The notes under the pieces are model-generated. The model saw only the letters and a program-made list of their open reading frames with translations, ran no database searches and had not been told where the DNA came from. The translations under genes and the position numbers were made by a program. From positions 62,001 through 126,000 of the forward strand of contig CAIYVX010000094.1 of assembly GCA_903929765.1 (NCBI GenBank): a stretch of 64,000 bases of DNA, in the 5' to 3' direction. Source of the DNA: an uncultured Planctomycetia bacterium (lineage in GTDB: Bacteria; Planctomycetota; Phycisphaerae; FEN-1346; JAACEH01). This document shows, piece by piece, positions 40,087 through 50,600 of this stretch; position 1 is the first letter of the stretch, and every line of letters starts with the position of its first letter.

Positions 40087-40971
40087 GTGGCGATTCAGGT
40101 CGGCGAAAAGGTCAATTCTCCACGGCTGACGAGCGGACGTAGATCGTCGGCCGAAGGGCGTTGGTGGATCACCGGGACGGGCGACGAAAACGCCGCGAAG
40201 GCGGCGCTATGTGCGGCGGCGCCGGCGTCGATAGGCGGCGAAGCCGTGGTCACGATGACGACGCCGACCGGCCCGGTCGTCCTGGCGGCTTGGCCGTTTC
40301 TGGTGGCCAGCGACGTGACGGTCGAGCAGGTCGCGCCGGGCATCTGGGACGGTATCGTCACCTATTCGACCTGGGGCGAGCAACAGAAGAAGAAAGACCC
40401 GCCCGCGACCGGCGAAGCCATTTTCGATTTCGACACCACGGGCGGCACGCAGCACATCACCCAGAGTTACAATACCCGCCGCAGTTACGGTCAGGGTGGC
40501 GACACGCCGCCGGACTTCCACCAGGCCATTAACGTGACGCGGGACTCGGTGGACGGCTGCGATATTACTGTTCCCGTCTACCAGTGGGGCGAGACCCATT
40601 ATCTGCCGAGTAGCACCGTCACCGACGCCTACAAGGGCATCCTCTACAACGCCACGGGCTGCGTAAACACCTATCCGTTCAAGGGCACGGCGGCGATGGA
40701 AACGCTGTTCCTGGGCGCCAGCGGCTCGCAGCGCGGAAATAACGATTGGGAGATTCGTTTCAAGTTCGCGTCCTCGCCCAACAAAACCGACCTCTCCGTT
40801 CCCGGAATCAGCAGCGCCATCGATAAGCACGGCTGGGATTACCTCTGGGTGCGCTACCATGACGTGTTCGACAATGACGCCTCGAAGCTGATGCTGAAGA
40901 TGCCCTATGCTGTCTACGTCGAGGAGGTTTACTGCTCTATTGACTTCGCCACTCTGGGGATCGGCACATGA
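40087..40971 (+). CDS. Distal tail protein candidate (294 aa)
   Basis: 294 residues from GTG 40087, two bases after the tape measure gene. Beta-rich, with WWITGTGDENAAKAALCAAA near the N-terminus and YKGILYNATGCVNTYPFKGT in the middle. The place matches distal tail/baseplate hub genes, but no family motif is certain. It overlaps the next gene by four bases. Confidence 0.65.
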   Translation: MAIQVGEKVNSPRLTSGRRSSAEGRWWITGTGDENAAKAALCAAAPASIGGEAVVTMTTPTGPVVLAAWPFLVASDVTVEQVAPGIWDGIVTYSTWGEQQKKKDPPATGEAIFDFDTTGGTQHITQSYNTRRSYGQGGDTPPDFHQAINVTRDSVDGCDITVPVYQWGETHYLPSSTVTDAYKGILYNATGCVNTYPFKGTAAMETLFLGASGSQRGNNDWEIRFKFASSPNKTDLSVPGISSAIDKHGWDYLWVRYHDVFDNDASKLMLKMPYAVYVEEVYCSIDFATLGIGT

Positions 40972-41981
40972 GCGACCCCTTCCGCAAAGTTTCCAGCGGC
41001 CAGCCGATGCGGATTCCCGCGCGGGCCTACAACGCCTTTATCGACGCGGCGATGGACCTCCAGCAGCGCCGCATGAGCGGCTCAGGCAGCGCGGACGAGC
41101 GGAACATTCAGCCCGTCTTGGTCATGGTCCAGAACGACAGCGGCGACGATTGCCAAGAGGGCGACGTGCTCGGTATCGACAAGGCGCTGATCGACCCGAC
41201 GCAGGGCGATCCGCAAACGGTCCAGTTCGTGCATCTTCCGGCCTACAGCGGGATCACGCCCGCCGACCCGGACCACCTGGGGATGTTCATCATCACCGCC
41301 GAGCCGATCCCGGATGGGAAGATCGGCCGGGGGTTTATCAGCGGTGTCGTGCCGGCCTGGATTGACGTTCAGGACACCAATGACAACTACGCCGAGATCA
41401 ATGACGGCGACTCGAACGCCCTGAAGTCGGGCGCGTCCGGCTCGGCCTATATCCTCTGGCTAGCGGGCGACGACACCGGGGAACAGTGGGCCATCGTGCA
41501 GTTGGGTGTTCGCGTGCCACCGCTCCTGCAGGCGTCCTCCGACTCGGACGGCGACACGGTGGACGCGAAGCTTGTGGACACCGACGGCAGCCCCGTCGGC
41601 GACACCGATTCGACGATCAAGACGCTGAGCACCGACGCCTGTGGCACGAAGATTTACGAGGGCGACATGTTCCTCACCGTCGAGGCGGCCGACGGGACGC
41701 GGTTGGCCGTTCCCGTTTTCGGCACGTCCGACAACGCGACCGAACTGGACAGCGGCACCGACGACTACGCGAACAACGACGACTGGGATATTACCGACCA
41801 GGACTCCGGCGCCACCGGCGTCATCTTCACCCCGATCCGTCTGGCCTGGAGCGGCAACACCGGCGACCCGGTTCACCAGTACACCCGGAAGATGACCTTC
41901 GACTCCCAGGGGCGGCTGGTCAAAGTCGCGGCCGAGGACCAGAGCGACGCTTTTGCCACCGGACCGTGTGACGGGAGCTGA
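40968..41981 (+). CDS. Tail-tip structural protein candidate (337 aa)
   Basis: 337 residues, opening with DPFRKVSSGQPMRIPARAYN, then a middle rich in Asp and Gly (DSDGDTVDAKLVDTDGSPVG). Beta-rich with many acidic residues, possibly calcium-binding or fibre-like. No recognised family. ATG overlaps the preceding stop codon. Confidence 0.63.
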   Translation: MSDPFRKVSSGQPMRIPARAYNAFIDAAMDLQQRRMSGSGSADERNIQPVLVMVQNDSGDDCQEGDVLGIDKALIDPTQGDPQTVQFVHLPAYSGITPADPDHLGMFIITAEPIPDGKIGRGFISGVVPAWIDVQDTNDNYAEINDGDSNALKSGASGSAYILWLAGDDTGEQWAIVQLGVRVPPLLQASSDSDGDTVDAKLVDTDGSPVGDTDSTIKTLSTDACGTKIYEGDMFLTVEAADGTRLAVPVFGTSDNATELDSGTDDYANNDDWDITDQDSGATGVIFTPIRLAWSGNTGDPVHQYTRKMTFDSQGRLVKVAAEDQSDAFATGPCDGS

Positions 41982-41983
41982 CA

Positions 41984-42535
41984 ATGGCAAAGATCATGGC
42001 TGAAGACGGCAAGATTCTGATGACGAAGTGGGCTGGGTACTGGTATCGCCAGCTTGCTACGGACTGCGGTTGCCGGCCGACGGACGTACTGGTTTTGACC
42101 TGCAACGCGAACCGCATCACCGACGACGATTACACAGTGAAGGTCAATGGCCACATGGTCGGCAATGTGGTGCATATTGGAAATTCGACCACGGGTTGCG
42201 GCAGCCCCGGCAACGGCATTTGGGCCTGCACTGACCCTTCGATCACGCCGGACGATTTGGCAGCGCAACTTTGGAACGAGCAGCCCTGCGTCGAAGATAA
42301 TGCCTGGACCCCTGGAACTCTTGACCCGGCCTGGTTGCTGGACACGAACACGCTGGAACTGACGGCGACGAGTGATGAAGGCTGTGGAGATTGGGGCGTA
42401 GTGTCCGTCTACTCGGTTGACGCGCCGAACAAACGCATCTGTGAGATGATCGGTGGCGGGGCCTATACCGGGCTGTCGGGACCGCCGCCAGTGTCGATGT
42501 TCAGCGGCAATTTTGATTGGAACCCGCTGCCATGA
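41984..42535 (+). CDS. Tail-region protein of unknown function (183 aa)
   Basis: 183 residues. Several cysteines (TDCGCRPTD, CNANR, CGSPG, CTDPS) suggest disulfides in a virion surface protein. VNGHMVGNVVHIGNSTTGCG looks like a beta-sandwich. Two bases after the previous gene and overlapping the next by four. Confidence 0.62.
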   Translation: MAKIMAEDGKILMTKWAGYWYRQLATDCGCRPTDVLVLTCNANRITDDDYTVKVNGHMVGNVVHIGNSTTGCGSPGNGIWACTDPSITPDDLAAQLWNEQPCVEDNAWTPGTLDPAWLLDTNTLELTATSDEGCGDWGVVSVYSVDAPNKRICEMIGGGAYTGLSGPPPVSMFSGNFDWNPLP

Positions 42536-42861
42536 TCCTCATCACGCCCGCCCAACTTCAGGCCCGCGCCGCCGAACGGCCACCGGAGTATCTCCAAGAG
42601 ATCGCTCCGGCCCTGGTCCGCGTGCGGCCCGACGGAGTGCATGAGTACGACGACCGCCACCCGGCCTGGCGGGCGGCCGTGAAAAAATACCGCCCGGCGC
42701 CGCGCGGGCTGGGCGACACGGTAGAGCGAACGCTGGACGCCACTGGCATCGGGCCGGTGGCAAAGAGAATCATTACCACCGTCACCGGCCGGCCGTGCGG
42801 CTGCGCCAAGCGGCGGGACTTCTTAAATGGGCTGGTGCCCTACAAACGACAGGGAGAATGA
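42532..42861 (+). CDS. Small tail-region protein (109 aa)
   Basis: 109 residues from ATG 42532, overlapping the previous stop. Helical, basic, with HPAWRAAVKKYRPAPRGLGD and a C-terminal CGCAKRRDFLN. Unrecognised. Confidence 0.6.
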   Translation: MILITPAQLQARAAERPPEYLQEIAPALVRVRPDGVHEYDDRHPAWRAAVKKYRPAPRGLGDTVERTLDATGIGPVAKRIITTVTGRPCGCAKRRDFLNGLVPYKRQGE

Positions 42862-42863
42862 CA

Positions 42864-43049
42864 ATGGCAGGGAACGCTTCTCAGATCGCAGTTTTGCAGG
42901 CACAGGTCGTGGTGGTCCAGAATCAAAAGTTGTTGGCGGCGTCGCAGAACGCCCTTCAGCAGGCGAAGTTCGACCAGCAGATCGCTAACCTGAACGACCA
43001 GACCACCAAGTTGACCCCGGCGCCCGCGGCGGTGCCCCCCGCCAGGTAG
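42864..43049 (+). CDS. Last gene of the phage structural operon (61 aa)
   Basis: 61 residues; AGGGAG (42851-42856) favours ATG 42864 over 42858. Gln/Ala-rich helix (VVVVQNQKLLAASQNALQQA) ending in a Pro-rich tail, coiled-coil-like. Unrecognised. After it a 340-base region without genes begins. Confidence 0.55.
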   Translation: MAGNASQIAVLQAQVVVVQNQKLLAASQNALQQAKFDQQIANLNDQTTKLTPAPAAVPPAR

Positions 43050-43069
43050 AGGAAACTGTTCAACAATTT

Positions 43070-43349
43070 GGCCGCGGCCGTGCCGCGGCCGGCTATTCTG
43101 ACGCCGCGGCGGCAAGGGTGTCCCGGCCCCCCGGCCCATTCCACGGCTGATCACACCAGACACGACAGCGACAAGGCCACCATAACTGATTGTCCCAAAA
43201 TAAGTTACGCTCTGACTCGGTTTCCCTCATGTTGGCAGGCTAAATAACCGACGAAAAACCTTTGACAGCAGACCGCAATAGTGGTTAAATCAGTTCGGTA
43301 GTTGTTAGCGCTGCCGCGGTACTGTCATCTTGCCGCGGCGGGGCCGCGG
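43070..43349. repeat. Intergenic region with a hairpin and six CCGCGG sites
   Basis: GGCCGCGGC (43070-43078) and GCCGCGGCC (43082-43090) form a perfect 9-bp stem with a three-base loop, 20 bases after the last phage gene; it could end transcription although no T-run follows. CCGCGG recurs at 43072, 43083, 43104, 43314, 43333 and 43344. This 340-base gap separates the phage structural genes from the methyltransferase operon and contains no gene. Confidence 0.55.
43262..43290 (+). promoter_or_regulatory. Probable promoter of the methyltransferase operon
   Basis: TTGACA (43262-43267) and TTAAAT (43285-43290) are separated by 17 bases. Transcription would start near 43297, leaving a 90-base leader that contains three of the CCGCGG sites before the HTH gene. 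Confidence 0.5.
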
Positions 43350-43389
43350 CCACCATTTCTGAGCGGGCGGACCTGTGGGAGGCAAAGTG

Positions 43390-43608
43390 ATGAATGGCAG
43401 CCACAGCGGGGTTTTAACCATCGACGAACTGTCGGTCTATCTGAAGGTTCCGAAATCCACCCTCTACAAACTTGCCCAGGAACGGAAGGTGCCTGGCCAG
43501 AAGGTGGGACGACTCTGGCGGTTCCGCAAGGAGCGAATCGACGATTGGCTTGACAACTCCGATGGCGACGTTCTGAAGTCCGTGAGCGATTTTGCAAGCC
43601 CGTCCTGA
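43390..43608 (+). CDS. Excisionase-type (HTH_17) DNA-binding protein
   Basis: 72 residues. LTIDELSVYLKVPKSTLYKL, QERKVPGQKVGRLWRFRKER and IDDWL form the complete winged-helix excisionase-family (HTH_17) domain. GGAGG precedes ATG 43390. It stands 39 bases before three methyltransferase genes. It may control that operon, or act as an excisionase for a mobile element. Confidence 0.82.
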   Translation: MNGSHSGVLTIDELSVYLKVPKSTLYKLAQERKVPGQKVGRLWRFRKERIDDWLDNSDGDVLKSVSDFASPS

Positions 43609-43647
43609 TGAAGATCGTCTGTGAGATAACTAAACAAGGAGCCCTAC

Positions 43648-45501
43648 ATGGTGTCTAAGTCAGCAGATAGTGCCGTCGGTCGATCCAAGCTGTCCAGCCG
43701 GGTAGTGGAAGGTCTCTATCATCTTCCGATGCAGGCCACGCGGAGCGGTCCGCTGTTCAATGCGTTCCCGTACCCGACGAAGATTTCGCCGGAGACGATT
43801 GCGCTCTTCATTGCCACCCATACGTCTCCTGGTGAGACCGTCTTTGACGGATTCTCGGGGAGCGGAACAACCGGACTGGCGACGATTCTTTGCGCCAATC
43901 CTCCCGCCGAACTGAAGGCGGAGGCCATCAGATTGGATCTGCCCGTGAAGTGGGGAGCGCGAAAAGCGGTGCTGTGCGAAATTGGCACGCTGGGTTCGTT
44001 TGTCGCCCGCGTCCTCTGTTCGTCTCCTGACCCAGAGGAGTTCCGGCAGGCCGCCGAGCAGCTGTTGGCCGAAGCTTCTGCTAATTGCGGTTGGCTGTAT
44101 GAGACGACCGATCCTTCGGGCCAGACCGGGACCATTCGGTATGCCATCTGGTCGGATACGCTGAAGTGCCCATCATGCGGAAAGGACGCCCTGCTGTGGG
44201 ACGCCTGTGTGTCCCGTGACCCCGCCGAAATCGCCTCCACGTTTCATTGCCCGCACTGCCAGCATGAAGCAGCTGTCGACTCGGTCAAGCGTGTGAGCGA
44301 GACGGTAGCTGATGAGCTTCTTGACCAGCGCCGCAAACTCCGTCGGCGCCGCTTGGCTTGGGTATATGGCACGACCGGTGGGCGCAACTGGTCACGCGCT
44401 GCGAACGCCAGTGATGAGGCTTTGCTGAAGCGTATTGCTGAGGAATCGATTCCCGGTTGTGTCCCGGAGGTCGAGATTCCCTGGGGTGACCTGTACCGAG
44501 CAGGTTACCACGAAGGCATGACGCACGTTCACCATTTTTATACAAAGCGGAATCTGATTACTTTTGCTTCGTTGTGGGAGCAAGTTGAAAAACATCCCGA
44601 GCGGCTGAGGGATGCTCTGCGGTTCTGGCTGCTCAGTTACAATGCCGCGCATGCGACCATCATGACGCGAGTCGTAGCGAAGAAAGGGCAAAAGGACCTG
44701 GTGGTCACCAGTGCTCAGCCAGGTGTGCTGTATGTTAGTGGCTTGCCAGTGGAGAAAAATCTTTTCGCTGGGCTCCGGCGAAAACTGGATACCATCGCTG
44801 ATGCCTTTGCGATCACGCACGGCTATGCCGGCACGGTCGACGTACGCAACTCGTCCTGTCTATCGGTGGACTTGCCTGCTGGTTCGGTAGATTATGTGTT
44901 CACCGACCCGCCATTTGGTGGAAACATCCCTTATGCCGAGGTAAACTTCCTGAACGAGGCGTGGCTGGGGCGTCCAACAAATGTCGCTGAAGAAGTCATT
45001 GTCAGCCCCCATCAAGGGAAGACCGTAGAGACGTATGGGAGTCTTCTGGCGCAGGCGTTGCAGGAAGCCAATCGTCTGTTGCGGAAGGAGGGTAACGCTA
45101 CTGTCGTCTTCCATTCATCCTCGGCCCAAGTCTGGAATTCACTTCAAAGCGCCTGCGAAAGTGCTGGGTTTGGCATCGCCTTGACGAGCGTCCTCGACAA
45201 GACGCAGGGCAGTTTCAAGCAGGTGACTGCAACTGGGGCGGTGAAAGGCGACCCGCTTCTGCTTCTTACCAAGACGCAGACTTGCCGGGGCCAAGAAAAA
45301 AGGGGCGTATGGACTGTCGCCAAACAGCTTCTCAAGGAAGCCATCAAGATCGGAAACCCGGCGGAGACGACGCCGCAACGGCTGTACTCGCGCCTGGTAG
45401 GTTACTACCTCTCTCGGCGGCAGAACATTCCCCTTGATGCGGCCGAGTTCTATGGACAATTTGCGGAAAGGCTTGCCCTAGATGGCATTACAGTCGCATA
45501 A
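43648..45501 (+). CDS. DNA methyltransferase with inserted zinc ribbon (617 aa)
   Basis: 617 residues. SAM motif FSGSGTT at 69-75 precedes catalytic TDPPFGGNIPYAE (D420-F423), so motif order is I then IV. The long insertion between them carries a zinc ribbon (C174, C177, C201, C204). The DPPF/Y-G-x-NI-x-Y form is that of large DNA methylases of the DUF1156 neighbourhood. The opening segment (LPMQATRSGPLFNAFPYPTK) is typical of methylases that act with partner subunits. RBS AAGGAG precedes ATG 43648. It overlaps the next gene by 20 bases. Confidence 0.85.
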   Translation: MVSKSADSAVGRSKLSSRVVEGLYHLPMQATRSGPLFNAFPYPTKISPETIALFIATHTSPGETVFDGFSGSGTTGLATILCANPPAELKAEAIRLDLPVKWGARKAVLCEIGTLGSFVARVLCSSPDPEEFRQAAEQLLAEASANCGWLYETTDPSGQTGTIRYAIWSDTLKCPSCGKDALLWDACVSRDPAEIASTFHCPHCQHEAAVDSVKRVSETVADELLDQRRKLRRRRLAWVYGTTGGRNWSRAANASDEALLKRIAEESIPGCVPEVEIPWGDLYRAGYHEGMTHVHHFYTKRNLITFASLWEQVEKHPERLRDALRFWLLSYNAAHATIMTRVVAKKGQKDLVVTSAQPGVLYVSGLPVEKNLFAGLRRKLDTIADAFAITHGYAGTVDVRNSSCLSVDLPAGSVDYVFTDPPFGGNIPYAEVNFLNEAWLGRPTNVAEEVIVSPHQGKTVETYGSLLAQALQEANRLLRKEGNATVVFHSSSAQVWNSLQSACESAGFGIALTSVLDKTQGSFKQVTATGAVKGDPLLLLTKTQTCRGQEKRGVWTVAKQLLKEAIKIGNPAETTPQRLYSRLVGYYLSRRQNIPLDAAEFYGQFAERLALDGITVA

Positions 45502-47653
45502 ACCGGACGCCCTGTCTGGGGCCAGACTCCGCGCGGCTGCCTACGAAGCGAATCTTGAGCCCGCGCAGCGCAAACGCCTCGGCCAGTTCTTCAGCGGCGT
45601 GCCGCTTTCTCGCCTTCTGGCCGCCTTGAGTGTGCGAGAAGGGTGCAGTACACTCATCGACCCGATGGCCGGCCACGGCGACCTGCTTGATGCGGCTTTA
45701 GAACGATTGTCAATCCGGGGACATCGACCACAAAGGGTCGATGCCGTTGAGATCGACCCTGAGACCGCATCATTCTGTGCTGAACGACTTGCCCCGTGGA
45801 TCAGAGACGGCCACAACTCGGTTCTGGGAATTCACCCGCGGAGCGCCTTTGACGCCTCATTGTGGCGAACTCTTCAATCCAACGGCTATGACCTGGTTAT
45901 CACTAACCCGCCGTACGTGCGCTACCAGACCGTGGCCCGTAACGAACACGACCGGGCTGGGGCGAGCACCATTCGGCAAGCCCTGCTGGAGGTCGCGGAC
46001 GACCGGACTCCACGATCTGAACGCCCGATATGGCGAGAGCTGATTGAGGGCTATTCCGGACTGGCGGACCTGTCGGTACCTTCTTGGTTGCTTGCGGCGA
46101 TGCTGGTACGGCCCGGAGGTGTGCTCGCCCTCGTCGCCCCCGCGACCTGGCGAACCCGCAACTACGCCGACATCTTGCAGTACCTGATGGCTCGCTGCTA
46201 CAACGTCGAAGCCGTCGTGGCCGACAGACAGCCGGGATGGTTTTCACAGGCTTTGGTGCGCACGAATCTTGTGGTAGCCAGGCGTCTGCCCACAGATGAG
46301 GTCATTCAGCCGCTGCGTTCGCGGTCGTTCCGTGACCAGGCCATCTACTGGACCGACGTCGCTCCTGAAGCCAAGATGGCCGAAAGCCTCGTTGGTGCTG
46401 CGTTCCCCGGCGAAGACCCCGAAGGCAGGTTTGCAGATTGGCTTCTGTCATCAGAAAGCCACAAGTCGCGTGAGGACCGGCTGGGCCTGTGTCTAACTCA
46501 GCATCAGGTCCAGGACGAGGTCTCCGCCGTGCTAACTCGTGCTCGCGCCGCGTCGTGGATAAAGCAGCTCGAACCGACTTCTGACGCTACGCCGCTTTTC
46601 GGCGTTGACGCCCCAACCAGAGATCGGCTCGTTCCGCAAGCGCTGCGGAGCCTGCTACCTCGCGAGGCCGAGGGTGGCCTGATTGAAATTGGGGAACTCG
46701 GCATCGCCATAAGCCAAGGTCTCAGGACTGGCTGTAACGGTTTCTTTTACGTCGACTTTGTTGAGCAGCTTGGCGCTGGTCTGGCCAGCGTCCGTGTCAG
46801 CGATTTGCTTGGTGGCGGAGCGTTGACCGTACCTTTCCAGGCGCTCAAACCCGTTCTGCGGCGCCAGGCTGAGATCGGCGATCTGGTGGCCGGGAAGATG
46901 CCGCCCGGCCGACTGCTTGACCTGCGAATGTGGGTCTTGCCCGAGGATTGGCCACAGACCGAGGCGGCTTCGCTGCTATACCGACGTGCAGGAAGCGATC
47001 TGCCCAAGGTCATGCCTGATGAACTGGCGGCGCACGTTCGCCGGGCGGCCCAGACCGTCCACGACCAGACAGCTAACAGCCTGCGCATTCCAGAACTCTC
47101 TGCCGTGAAAACCAATGTCCGTCCGATGGGAACGGGTCCAAAAGCGAGACCCCCTCGCTTCTGGTATATGCTCCCGGACTTTGCCCGACGACATTCTCCG
47201 GATGCCTTTGTGCCACGAATCAACCAAGGCGTGCCGTGGGTAGTGGTCAATCCGGACTGCCAGATGGTGATTGACGCCAACTTCTCGACCCTGTGGGGCA
47301 CACGCAAGATCTGGACGCCCTATGCGCTGTGCGGTCTTCTGAATAGCTCCTGGGTCCGAGCCTGCATGGAAGCGATTGGAACCCCCATGGGGGGAGGCGC
47401 ACTGAAGCTTGAGGCGGCACACTTGTGTCAGTTGCCGGTGCCGCAGATTGAAGAAGCAGACATCCGGCGCATCGACGACTTGGCCAGGAGCCTGCCCATT
47501 GCGGCGGGAGAACCGGCCGAATGTTTGGATCGACTCGACGCCATCGTTGTCAATGCCATCTTGCATTTTACTGCTCAATGTGATATCGAAAGCATGGTCC
47601 GCAAACTTCGGGAGACGATGAATGGTCTCCAACTGGCAAGGCAACGAGGGTGA
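45482..47653 (+). CDS. N6-adenine DNA methyltransferase (Eco57I/TaqI-like, 723 aa)
   Basis: 723 residues. SAM motif DPMAGHGDLLDAA starts at D60, and catalytic NPPYVRYQ at N142-Y145 is the gamma-class form seen in Eco57I- and TaqI-type enzymes. The C-terminal ~350 residues look like a target-recognition domain, with IGELGIAISQGLRTGCNGFF and a terminal CGLLNSSWVRACMEAIGTPM typical of these proteins. No endonuclease motif is visible. It starts inside the previous gene and ends three bases before the next. Confidence 0.85.
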   Translation: MALQSHKPDALSGARLRAAAYEANLEPAQRKRLGQFFSGVPLSRLLAALSVREGCSTLIDPMAGHGDLLDAALERLSIRGHRPQRVDAVEIDPETASFCAERLAPWIRDGHNSVLGIHPRSAFDASLWRTLQSNGYDLVITNPPYVRYQTVARNEHDRAGASTIRQALLEVADDRTPRSERPIWRELIEGYSGLADLSVPSWLLAAMLVRPGGVLALVAPATWRTRNYADILQYLMARCYNVEAVVADRQPGWFSQALVRTNLVVARRLPTDEVIQPLRSRSFRDQAIYWTDVAPEAKMAESLVGAAFPGEDPEGRFADWLLSSESHKSREDRLGLCLTQHQVQDEVSAVLTRARAASWIKQLEPTSDATPLFGVDAPTRDRLVPQALRSLLPREAEGGLIEIGELGIAISQGLRTGCNGFFYVDFVEQLGAGLASVRVSDLLGGGALTVPFQALKPVLRRQAEIGDLVAGKMPPGRLLDLRMWVLPEDWPQTEAASLLYRRAGSDLPKVMPDELAAHVRRAAQTVHDQTANSLRIPELSAVKTNVRPMGTGPKARPPRFWYMLPDFARRHSPDAFVPRINQGVPWVVVNPDCQMVIDANFSTLWGTRKIWTPYALCGLLNSSWVRACMEAIGTPMGGGALKLEAAHLCQLPVPQIEEADIRRIDDLARSLPIAAGEPAECLDRLDAIVVNAILHFTAQCDIESMVRKLRETMNGLQLARQRG

Positions 47654-47656
47654 GCC

Positions 47657-50600
47657 ATGACGGAGCAACTGGCTGCAGCTCGCGAGATGATCGGCCGGTG
47701 TCTGCGCCTTCGCGAGCAAGGCAGCGTGGAAGCCGTGCTGCGAACCGAACTGGCCTCATGGCTCAGGAGAGTTTTCCCTGATCAGCAGGACACGGCGTGG
47801 GTCAACCACTACACGGAGGGCGTCGAGACGGCGGTGCGCATTGGCCGCAGCGATGGGCAGACGCGGCAGGGCTTTATTGACAATCTGGTGCGATCTACCG
47901 TGATCGAGTATGAGGCGGACTTGCGTCAGGAAGCCGTGTGGAAGCACGGGCATCAGCAAGTTCAGGACTATGTTGCTGCGGCGGTGCGCGCCGGCACACC
48001 GGTCTCCCAGATACTTGGCGTGTTGTCGGACACCGTCCAGTGGCATGTCTTCGACGTCGAGCTTGCACCAGGGGTAAGTGCGGCTGCGTGCCAACCAGCC
48101 CATATCAGACTAATCCCGCGTGAAGATCTCAACGCTGAGGCCGGAGACGCCGCAACAGCCGAGCGGCTAATCGCCTTCTTGCGTAAGTATCTGGCGAGGG
48201 AGCAGTCTCGGCCTCTGACGGCGGAGTTTATCACGACCGATCTTGGGCTTGAAAGCCCTGCCTATGGTCGCCATGTGGACGCATTGTCCAGACTGGTTGA
48301 CGACGGTCGACGGAGCGATACGTCAATTGCGTTGGCCACCGACCTGTGGTCACGGTTCGTGGACTACCTGGAGGGTCGCAATCTGGCGTTCCGAACGCCA
48401 GCGTACGTTGACGAGGCATACATCACCATCTTGGCCCGGTTGCTCTGCGCCAATGTTCTTGAGCGGCAAGCCCTGCTCAGCAATGACGCCGAGTTGAAGA
48501 GTATCCTGGACGGGCAGTTCTTCCGGGACCACTTTCATCTTCAGAACATGGTCGAGCATGACTACTTCGGCTGGATGCTGAAGCGGGCCTGCTTGGCGAC
48601 CGTATTGCCGGTCGCACGCGACATCCAAGGCGACCTCTATGCCTACGATTTTTCCCGAATCGGCGAAGAGGACCTCTTCGGCCGCCTGATGACCCAACTT
48701 GCTCGGCGCTCCCTGCGGAAACTCTTGGGCCAGGAGTGTACGCCCCAATGGATCGCAAAAGCCCTAGTTGAGAAGTGCCTGGGACTTTTGCCACCTGATG
48801 AGACGCCGCGCGTTGTCGACATGTGCTGTGGGTCGGGCGTCTTCTTGGCGGAGGTGCTGAAGGCTGCCAAGGTTCGTCATGCTGGCATAGGATTCCCAGA
48901 ACTCAGCGTCGCGGCCACGGGATTCGATATCGACCCGCTGGCCGTTCTTCTGGCCAAGACGACCTGGGTTGTGACGCTTGCGGACGAGGTGCGCACGGCC
49001 ACAGCGCCAGTGGTAGTACCCGTCTACCATGCCGATTCTCTCTTTGCCGTAACGCCGATTACTCGCGGCCTGCCGTTGCCGGGAGAGACCAAGAACGTCG
49101 TGGTCGAATTAGATGGGCACCGGGTGGTACTGCCGGCAGAAATGGTCGGACCGGATTGCCAGCAGTTATTTGACGAGGTTATCGACTGGTCCTACGACGA
49201 AGCCCTGCACGCTCAGGAGAACGGCGTGGCGGACGGGGTCACGATTGAGCGTGCGACAGAACTCGTGGAGGCGTTAGTTGCCAACCACGGGGTTGCCGTG
49301 CCAGAGCGGCTGACGCGACGGATGGCCAAAGCTGCCCACGAGCTAGCGCATCGCATGGCGGAACTAGCGGTCAAGAACCGAAACGGGATATGGGCGTTCA
49401 TTCTTCGTAACACGTACCGGCCTGGTCTTCTCGCGGGCCAGTTCAATGGCCTGGTCTCCAATCCGCCCTGGTTAGCGCTGAGCCAGCTTGCCGACAACCC
49501 CTATCGGCGCCAGCTTGTGGCACGGGCAGAGGTCTACGGGATAAAGCCGGGCGGCGCAGCGCACCTGCATGTAGAACTCGCGACTACCCATCTACTGCAT
49601 GCCATTGACCGGTATCTGCGGCCAGGTGCCGCCGTGGCCTGTCTCGTTCCTGGAACCATACTCAATGCGCAGCACCATGCCAAGTTTCGCGATGCGGCCT
49701 ACTTGGATGCTGATAGAGGTGTCCCGTTCGAACTACAAGAGGTGTGGAACATTCCCGAGGACACATTCAATGTACTTGCTGTGGCCGCAGTCGGCGCGAA
49801 GCGGGGAACCGTGGCGGACGTTAGTCGCGCTTCCCCGCGTGGCGTCATGGCCACACCAACTGGGTTACAGGACATCCAACTACAGGTTCACCACCTCGCC
49901 AGCCGAATAGCGTGGGTCTTGGAAAATGGGGCCAGACCCCACGATATGGCGGGGACTGGCGAGATCCCGCCGCAGGGCGCAGACCTGATGCCACGGCCGG
50001 CCGTTTGTGTGGAAATTCTCAGCCGCGACGGACGCGAGTGGCGCGTTCGGACTCCGCAACGAGGCGATCCTTCCTTCTTTGCCGTCAAAGATGCCAAGAA
50101 ACTCCAAGGGATGACCTTCCCGGGTGCCGTGGCGCCGGAATTCATCCATAGGATGGCACAATCTCTCAACCTTCTGCCCTTCACGCTCGACGGACATTGC
50201 GTGCAGGTCGCGATTCCAGCGAGGCGCCAGACCGATGGAGCATGGCAGGTTCTCGATGCTGCCGCAATACGCACGGCCGGATTCCAGGAGACGGCTCGAC
50301 GGTTTCAACGCATCGACCGGGCGATGAGGAATGCCGGCGTGATCAAACCCTTGGCCGAAAAGGTCGATGAGAGACACAAGCTCTCGGCCCAGTTGTTTCC
50401 GCCGAATCAGTTTCTGGTAGTCAACGGTGCCGGAGGTGGCATCGTCTGCGCCGCCTGCTATCCTGTTACAGGCAACGAGGACCTCATCATCGACCAGACC
50501 CTCTATTGGCAAATCACGGCGACGGAAGATGAGGCCTGGTATCGAGTTGGTCTCATGAACAGCGATGCTTTGACTGTGGCGATTCGCCCGTTCGTGCCAT

